Shown: piece after piece, positions 57,101 to 64,000 of the stretch
Layout: the number at the start of each line of letters is the position of its first letter
Numbering within the stretch: position 1 is the stretch's first letter
Assembly: GCF_030272615.1 (NCBI RefSeq)
Contig: NC_081407.1
Coordinates: 435,954,230-436,018,229, forward strand
Origin: Cryptomeria japonica
Lineage: Eukaryota > Streptophyta > Pinopsida > Cupressales > Cupressaceae
DNA length: 64,000 nt
Reading direction: 5' to 3'
The notes under the pieces: generated by a model
Told to the model about the DNA's origin: nothing
The model's input: only the letters and a program-made list of their open reading frames with translations
Databases searched by the model: none
Position numbers and translations under genes: made by a program

Positions 57101-58257
57101 CCATGAATTTCCTGAAAAAATAAGTATTTGCTTTTATCACCAGTCATATGATGCGAGCATCCACTATCTATAATCCATTCATCTTTTTCTTCAATTTTTG
57201 TTGCTAGTGCCTGCTCTACCAGTTTGACAATAGGTGTCGGTTGATCTTCCTTTATTGCAACAAAAGCCCATCCGTTATTTGTTGGATCTTCATCTGAATC
57301 ATCTATAACACCTTCATCTGCATAATAACATGACTTATCTATGTTTTTCTTAAATCTATATCTCTGATATTCAGGGTTAGGCTTATATGATCTTTTTGCT
57401 TCCTCTCTTAATCTTGCATGTCTATCAAGACATCTAGATGCCATATGACCAAATTTGTTGCAATTAAAACATTTGAAAGGTGCTTTACCTTCATACTTAC
57501 TTCATGTTGGACCTATAGGCATCTTCCTTGCAAATAGTGCTTCAAGTTCTTCAAGATCTTTTGCATAAAGTGCTTTCCAATCAGTTTTGTCAGATGATGA
57601 TGATAATGATGCTTTGAAAGCTAACTAGGTCTTTATAGTAGCAATAGGACCAAATTCCTCAAGTTCAAATGCTGAAAGTTTTCCAACCAAAGTATCTCTA
57701 GAAACTGAAGTATTAGGCATTGTTCTCATTTCATTAATAGTAGTTACTTTCATTTTGTAAGCTGGTGGCAATTCTCTTAAAACTTTAGACACAATTTCAT
57801 CTTCATTTAAGGATCCTCCACAACATTGTATTACTAAAATAATTTCATTAACTCTTTCCATAAATGCGGAAATTCTTTCATCTTCTTCCATTTTCAAGTT
57901 TTCATACCTAACACGGTAACATTTTAATTTTGCAATTTTGATAGTGGTATCTCCTTCATTCAGTGTTTCCATTTTATCCCAAATAGCTTTAGTAGTAGAT
58001 CGTCTTGATAATCCCATGATTTGTTGATCTGATAATGTGCTCAAAAGTGCTTCTCTTTCTTTTCAATCATTGTCCATATCCTTAGCCAATGTTGGTGGAA
58101 GAGGTTGATTTGGAATAGGAGCAACATAGCCATTATTAGTAACATCCCATATATCTCTTCCAATGCAGTTCAGATGTGTTTCCATTCTGATCTTCCATAT
58201 GCCATAGTTGGTTCCATCAAGCTTCAGACTGTCCTTCCTAAAAATATTTATTGCCAT
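54137..58257 (-). pseudogene. gag-pol: Element C: gag-pol of a copia element
   Basis: It starts at ATG 58257 (MAINIFRKDSLKLDGTNYG) and ends at TAG 54137. Gag has a stop at 58063, another near 57625 and one near 57500. The knuckle near 57450 keeps CFNCNKFGHMASRC. Protease IIDSGCSHHM near 57165 is intact. The integrase zinc part is HKRPCHVNF near 56795. The core reads HINSCGPA where HTDLCG is usual, so the first catalytic Asp region is damaged, while RSDQGGEFTP near 56400 is kept. [12 protein letters not shown] near 55090 is intact. RNase H reads YIDANW near 54605. The longest open part is 54796-55908 (370 codons, RT). Other breaks lie near 56935, 56385, 56237, 55910, 54800 and 54170. Confidence 0.9.
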
Positions 58258-58302
58258 AGGATCTCCTCAAGTTGTTAGGCTTTTGCAAAAAGAGGACTTT
58301 TA

Positions 58303-58314
58303 TTTGATACTAAT
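58303..58314 (-). other. Element C: degenerate primer-binding site
   Basis: The minus strand reads about TAGTATCAAATA at the PBS position (58301-58312 within error), several changes from TGGTATCAGAGC. Position next to the LTR supports it. Confidence 0.55.
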
Positions 58315-59403
58315 TGTTAGGTCCCGGGAAGGACAAATGAGAGGGGGGGTGAATCAATTGTGAACTGGTTGTCAATAAATTGTAAACCAAATGCAAATTA
58401 TTCTAACTTAAACTTAATGTCGATAAACCAAACTTAAGTGTTGGTAAAATAGATTAATAGATATAGAAATATCGGTATAACTTAATGCATGAAACATAAA
58501 GAGAAACAACATCCACAACACATAACATAGAGATTTTGATGTGGAAACACAGTAAGGGAAAAACCACGGTGGGAAACCTTACCCACAATCAGATAATACC
58601 ACTGCAGATAGTATATGTATACAAATGGGGTCCGCACATGCAGAAAGGCCAACTACCTAGAGCTCATTGCTCAATCATAAAATAGGAGTCACACGGACTA
58701 CACAATTGGATGGTTAAATCCAATGATAATGTACTTCTCAAAATAGCATCTCCAATGTTGGATTTAGTACCGGTTAAGCTTTGAATATGAGTGTCAAAAC
58801 ACCTTCATAACCTTTCTTCAACCTTCAAATAATGTATGCGTGATTTGCACAAGGATCTGCTTATTTTTTCTCTTCAATATTCAAATACACTCATAGCATA
58901 ACCATATCCCATATCCCGATCTTCAATAAGATCTTACAATCATTTATACAAAATCTAAGACCAAATGAATAGGTCGGCTCACTAAAGATATTATATTTAA
59001 ATCAATTACCAATAAGTCTTGATGCAATACAACATGTCGGCTCAATACAATATCCAATCAATAAACAATATCCATAATGTGTCATGTTGATCTGGAGTAC
59101 TGGTCCATAACCTAGACCTATCTGCTGGTAAAGGAAAATTTGTCAACCTAATTAGACCAATAAGAAAAACACCAAATCCAAACTTTCAATCCATGTCTTT
59201 GACATAACTAAATGATCTCCAAATGATAACAAGTTATCATCGTTGTCGGTGAACCATATAACCTATTGGTGAACACATACCAATGACTGTGCATAAGCCA
59301 CTAACCATACCGGTGAATATAATCTAAACCTCCAAGAAGACAAGTGTTGACATCAATGATAAAACCAATGCAAAACATGACAAATTCATCCATAATACTA
59401 ACA
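58315..59403 (-). repeat. Element C: 5' LTR
   Basis: Minus sense TGTTAGTATTATGG to GGGACCTAACA, 1089 bp, matching 52684-53770 along its length. Confidence 0.9.
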
Positions 59404-59616
59404 TTAACTTATCATTCCCATTTCATTCAAAATTCTATCTTCTTCTTTGGAGGTTGAATCTGGTGAATTTCCACCCCCCCCCCCCTCTTCCAATGTAATT
59501 GCATGAGAAGTGTTTGAAGAGAAATCCATAGTGAAACTCCCATCTCTCCTTGGAGGGAAATGGTAGTTTTCCTTTTGATCTCTAATTCACACATTTTTAA
59601 CCCACCATTACATTTT

Positions 59617-61091
59617 GGTGACATTACACTAGCAAACCTCTTATTATTTACATATCAGCTATAGAGGTATCACTAGGAGAATTGTTAGCACAAGAGGATT
59701 CAACGGGCAAGGAAAGAGAAATATACTACATCAATAGGACATTGAATGGGTACAAGCTCAACTTCAAATTCATCAAAAAAGCTTGTTTGGCAGTGGTGTT
59801 CACTTCTCAAAACTTTTGCCACTACATGCTAGCTCACACAATCAAGCTAGTAGCAAACATTAACCCATTAAAATATCTTCTTAGCAAAGTCATTCTCATA
59901 GGTAGGTTAGCTAAATGGGTCATGATTCTAAGTGAGTTTGACATTTACTACATGGACAGAAGAGAAATCAAAGGTCAAGCTATCACTAATTAGCTAGCAG
60001 AAGCACAATTACAAGACAGGCATCCCATCCATGTGGAATTTATAGATACAGATATTCTCACAATATCAATAAAACAATGGGTCTTGTACTTTGATGGATT
60101 GTACACACAACATGGATCAAGAGTCGATGTTCTATTCATCACTCCAGAAGGACACACTATTCCTAAATCTTACAGATTGATGTTTCCTTGCACAAATAAT
60201 ATTATTGAGTACGAAGGTCTGGTCACAGGAATCAAAATGGTTGTAGAGTGGAAGATCATAGAGTTGAGAGTCTTTGGAGACTCACAATTTATCATTAATT
60301 AATTTAATGATGATTATCAGACAAAAGACGACAAACTGATGCCCTACAAATGCATGGTGGATGATTTCAAAAAGTACTTTATGGACATCAAATTCAAAGA
60401 GATTCCAAGGTTGGACAACAAAGTTGTAGACATCATGGCAACCATTGCCTCACTCCTGTAAATAACAGACCAACAAAATCGTTATGAGTTCCTGGTGGAA
60501 AAATTGTTTTCTCTTGCCTACGATAATTATGAATACCAAGTCATATGCCATATAGTCAATTCCGACTCACCCCTCTATGGAAAGATCTACACTTACCTAA
60601 AATACAATATCCTTCCACTAGATCTATCCTGAAACTAGAAATGCAACTTTATTTGTCAAGCAGCCTAGGAGACCCTAACCGCTGATACACTTTACCACAG
60701 AGGTCTCAATGGTACTCTTCTTCGGTGCTTGGATTGTAACAAATATGAAATTGCCTTGCATGAACTTCATGAAGGTATTTGTGACACACATTTGAGTTCT
60801 CCTACTCTTGCCAAGAAACTTCTAAGGATGGGTTATTATTGGTCGACCATGGAAAAGGAATTGTATAAGTTTGCCAGAAAATGTCCAAAATGCCAAATTC
60901 ATGACAATCTCATACATGCACCAGCATAAGAGCTGCAACCATTCACCACATCATGGCCATTTTTTTAATAGGGACTCGACCTAGTGGGAAAAATTAATCC
61001 TTCCTCATCAAATGGACATAATTTTATCATCACAGCCACTGGGTTATTTACAAAGTGGATAGAGATTGTTCCATTAACTACTGTTACCAGC
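59617..61091 (+). pseudogene. pol: Element T: Tat-like Ty3/gypsy pol fragment (RNase H to integrase core)
   Basis: Translation from about 59634: end of RT and first RNase H (LIIYISAIEVSLGELLAQED; KLVANINPLKYLL; GRLAKWVMILSEFDIYY), then a second RNase H-like domain (WVLYFDGLYTQHGS near 60070, IIEYEGLVTGIKMVVEW near 60200, FGDSQFIIN near 60280). The integrase HHCC part follows (HELHEGICDTH near 60760 and CPKCQIHDNLIHAPA near 60885), then the core start (GLDLVGKINPSSSNGHNFI). It breaks at 61091 before the second catalytic Asp, at the K2 LTR. Two RNase H-like domains are typical of Tat-lineage elements. Stops lie near 59991, 60300, 60459, 60630, 60668, 60927 and 60967. Confidence 0.8.
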
Positions 61092-62749
61092 TGTGTAGGG
61101 GAAAAAGTGAGACTAAGTACAAAAACCCTAATCCCACTCTCATACACACTCATGGAATACGAAAGATCCTAGGGAGGTAATGCACGTTGGCTACTTCTTA
61201 TGAGAAAGAGAGATCCATGGATTAGCTCTTAGGTTTTCTATTCCTTTGTTGTAAATGAGAGAGGAATGATGCAAAATGCAATCTAACCTAGAAAGCAAGT
61301 AAGCAAGCTAATCCTAATCTAAGAATGCATATCAAAGAACAACTGATACACTGTTGTAAACTAAAAATTAGAAGGTAAAATTAGAGGTGCACCTGTGTCT
61401 GAAATCTGAGCAGAAATGTCAGGAACTAGGGTGCCACGTCGATGTCCTGATTCTACAATTTTGGAGCTGCAACTAACAAGAGGGATTCTCAGATTTCCAA
61501 AGCATCATTTTGTCAAGTCCTATTGACAGAGGGCAGGACCATGGGGCCATGCCACATTCTTGGGTAGGACCAGAGCATCATGCCCCTATCCTTGATAGAT
61601 TTCTACACTTGTGAGACTTCTAAATGGTGTTGATGCATTTTCCAGATCTGAAACTGCCTCCGGATGCCTGTTTCTGCACTTGCAATTCAAAAGGGAAGGT
61701 TTGGGGTGGCTATATAGGGTTTTTCCTTATTCAAACCCTCATGTTTGTGATTTACACCTCCACAAATAGCCGATAATGTACTGAAAATGTGTGTGCAATA
61801 ATCTTGTGTGTCTGCAAGATCCTAAGAATGAAAGTAAACAACCTAGAGCAACCCTAAAGAGTAAACCCTAATTTCCTATAATTGACAAAGTAAATTCTCT
61901 AAATCCACAATGCAAAGCGATCTAAAGCATGAATATGAATCAAAATGAATCTTATGCAAAGACATGAAAACAACATGAAACCATACCCAACCCCAAGGGA
62001 GAGGTACAAGCCAATTGTCAGTCGATGATCTCCTATTGTTCTTCTACATCTTTAAAAGCCCCCAATTGATAAAATGATACTTGATGAATGTTTGATGGAT
62101 GAATGTTGAATTTTGTTGAAGACTTCAAAGATGTACTCTTTCATAGCAAAAAATGCTCCAATACTCCAAAAACCTATTCTTAGATTTTTAGAAGAAAACC
62201 CCTTCAAACAAAGAAAGAGAGCTCTTAAGTATGAAACCCTATATCTTAATTTCATGTTTAGGATGACCTAGGATTTGAATTTCTTGCAGATATTTTGGGG
62301 TTAAGCATTATTATATCATAGGATTGTGCTCTTGAAATTTTGGGAAAAAATTTGCGGACCATGTGCATTCCCACCACGATCCAAACAACTTTTCGCCAAA
62401 TTTTTGGGGTCGTTAGATATGATGATATTAGAGTGCATCCCAAAGTTACAGTTGATTTCAATATGTTTTGATATGCGAAATCAAGCCTAAATGGTCAAAA
62501 TAAGACATAATCAAGGTTTATGATTAAATGATTTATTGGAGAAATAAAATGAAAAGGGGCATGCTTAGGGTAAAGGGCCCACCTTTATAATGTGAAGTGA
62601 TGAGACATGACCTTAGATTTAATTAAATTATTTAATTAAATCCTTAAAAGGGAATTAGAAATGCAAGATACAAGACACACTAAGGCAGGTGCTAACCTAA
62701 GTGTGAAATTATACCACCCTAGCAAGGGTGTACAGTTTATGACACAACA
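61092..62749 (-). mobile_element. Element K2: 3' LTR of a minus-strand K-type gypsy element
   Basis: It aligns end to end with the K1 LTR (3402-5041). The plus strand reads TGTGTAGGGGAAAAAGTGAG to GACACAACA. The PPT directly to the right in minus sense (CTAAAATGGGGGCTAAA, 62750-62766) shows that this is the 3' LTR, so the internal region lies to the right. The left edge cuts the Tat-like integrase. The 5-mer before it is CCAGC; its partner is outside the window. Confidence 0.8.
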
Positions 62750-63437
62750 TTTAGCCCCCATTTTAGCAGTCATATGACACTACGTGCATATGCAAGATAA
62801 AGTACAAAAAAGTAAACATCATTTGAAAAAAGGATATATCTATAAGTTGTCGAACGAAGCCCCGAGTAGTATCTACAGTACATAGTTAGGAACCACACCC
62901 TACAAAACCACATGTTAGACCACAAAATCACCTAATGCTTACTAAGGAAGGTGATAAAATTCACAGTTAGCTATATGCCCCCCCTATTTTGACTTTCTTA
63001 TTAGTGAGGTGAAACAAAGTATCATGTTTTCCACAACAAATTGTGATAAAGATTTTGATGAAGGAAGTTCACAAGGCTTGATTGCTCATCCAATGACATT
63101 ATAGAACTAACACAGAGAGAGAGGGTGAACTCATGATTCCAAAGCCACCAACGGTGCAAGAATCAGATCTTCCTAGCTCAAGATATGATAGATTGAAGAA
63201 AAAGTACAGAAATTAGGGTTTTAACTTAAAAACATAAAGTCAAAACGTGCATAACACGTAAATATGAAAGTGACACCTTCATTTGTCACTTTCTAACTTT
63301 TTGGTACTATTCATTGGAGAGGAGCCCACATACAAGCCATCATGCCTTGATGCCGACCTGAGCGACCTACGCGGATAGAGATCCTACGTCAATCTGTACT
63401 CGTCAGTCGACTGCTCGACGAGGTGAGTTGACCTTTT
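62750..63437 (-). other. Element K2: distal internal region, no gene seen
   Basis: PPT at 62750-62766, then non-coding DNA with a second purine run in minus sense (AAAATAGGGGGGGCATA, about 62976-62992). It has no ORF of interest. The last 130 bp are GC-richer and contain a 24-bp near-palindrome at 63399-63422. It is cut at 63438 by LTR I. Confidence 0.5.
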
Positions 63438-64000
63438 TGTTGGTATTTTGTTATGGTTTTATCATTGATGTCAACACCTACTAACACTTATCAACTCTGG
63501 CACTTTGGAGAAACAGCAACATTCACCGACAAGCAAATGACTTATGCATAGTCACCAGTATCTGGTACACTGGTAGGATATAATGTTCACCGGCACTTAG
63601 AATGGCATGGAAAACACCTGGTTATGTCGAAGACATCATTTGGACACTTTTTATTGAAGATTTATTTATTGGCATCCTCGTATTTGCATATTTGTTGTTA
63701 CCAGCAAATAGGTCTAGGATATACACCGGCAGGTTTATCTTTTCCAGATCAACACGACACGCTATGGAGATGTTTGATTATTGTTGTAAATGCATCAAGC
63801 CAACATGTTGAATCATTATTGCTTCGGATATTGTTTTATTTGTAAATTGATTTTATTGTAATATCCTTTAGAGTCGACCTACTTAAATTGGTCTTAGGTT
63901 ATGATATAAATGTAAGATCTTATTTGTAAGATCAAATATGGGATGCAAAAAAGAATTGTGTGAAGGTATATGCGAGATTAAGCAGAGCTATACATGTAGA
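63438..64000 (+). mobile_element. Element I: copia LTR of the E/C family, cut by the window end
   Basis: TGTTGGTATTTTGTTATGG onward, matching the first part of LTR E (42785-43335) including GAGTCGACCTA and the TATA candidate. Orientation is plus. The ORFs 63602-63811 and 63624-63845 lie inside the LTR, with shadows in the other LTR copies, and are not genes. Confidence 0.85.

Larger units (their letters stand above)
52684..59403 (-). mobile_element. Element C: complete Ty1/copia retrotransposon inside the G-plus LTR
   Basis: LTRs lie at 52684-53770 (3') and 58315-59403 (5'). The flanking 5-mers are TTAGC (52679-52683) and TTAAC (59404-59408), one mismatch. It is of the same family as E. Gag-pol is complete in order but broken by stops. 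Confidence 0.9.
51615..59612 (+). mobile_element. G-plus: 3' LTR, split by copia C
   Basis: It starts TGTAGTATCATAAAATTGTG after a PPT. After removing C (52684-59403) it continues 59404-59612 and ends CCACCATTACA. Real length is about 1.27 kb. The start resembles the K LTR start (TGTAGCGTCGTAAATTG), and both share a GC-rich block and a GCGGACC...CAAACAA-like block, so G and K are related. ORFs at 51723-51935 and 52286-52639 are inside the LTR. Confidence 0.7.

Noticed and set aside
3402-62749. K1 and K2 LTRs as the two ends of one 59-kb element
   Set aside because: The K1 LTR is followed by a PBS and coding DNA on its left, while the K2 LTR has its PPT on its right, so they are the 5' LTR of one element and the 3' LTR of another.

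Overview
This window is repeat-dominated nuclear DNA from a plant with a large genome. Every recognisable coding stretch belongs to an LTR retrotransposon, AT-rich spacers separate them, and insertions are nested up to three deep. The mixture of several Ty1/copia families with Ty3/gypsy lineages (one with a chromodomain, one with Tat-like pol) would suit a conifer or another large-genome plant, but the species cannot be fixed from the sequence. I see no ordinary host gene, rRNA, tRNA gene or CRISPR array. Letters for elements (A to M, T) are my own labels.

Left part (1-9393). K1 is a minus-strand gypsy element entering from the left edge: a 2.7-kb stop-free frame with a retropepsin and a G-patch, a frameshifted leader ORF, a primer-binding site (PBS, 3381-3398) and an LTR (3402-5041). 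Next is the 3' end of a plus-strand gypsy element L, with a twelve-unit tandem array (5653-6240), a polypurine tract (PPT) and an LTR from 6442. AT-rich unassigned DNA follows.

Element A (9394-17321, +) is a complete copia-type element by its LTRs, PBS and PPT, but it has no protease, integrase, reverse transcriptase (RT) or RNase H. It carries a coiled-coil/zinc-knuckle gag-like ORF and a second, roughly 1100-codon decayed ORF of unknown function. This is the most unusual object here.

Middle part (17322-36550). Unassigned DNA leads into a minus-strand LTR (M) that cuts a copia stub (H). H and the chromovirus F (20660-34602, -) both lie in a minus-strand gypsy fragment G-minus (20260-20659 plus 34603-35655). 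F is split in its RT by copia B (23657-31352, -, perfect AACCT target duplication). G-minus meets a related plus-strand fragment, G-plus, head to head at about 35.66 kb.

Right part (36551-64000). G-plus is interrupted by copia D (36551-50417, +), whose 3' LTR contains copia E (42785-49445, +, perfect TTATC duplication). G-plus resumes at 50418-51614 and ends in an LTR (51615-59612) that contains copia C (52684-59403, -). A Tat-like pol fragment T (59617-61091) is cut by the 3' LTR of a second K-type element K2 (61092-62749, -). Its internal DNA is cut by another E-family LTR (I) at 63438. E, C, H and I belong to one copia family.

All pol genes except the K1 frame carry stops, frameshifts or lost catalytic residues. 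Element boundaries come from terminal repeats, PBS/PPT adjacency and target-site duplications read by eye. Domain calls come from motifs in the translations; no database search was possible.
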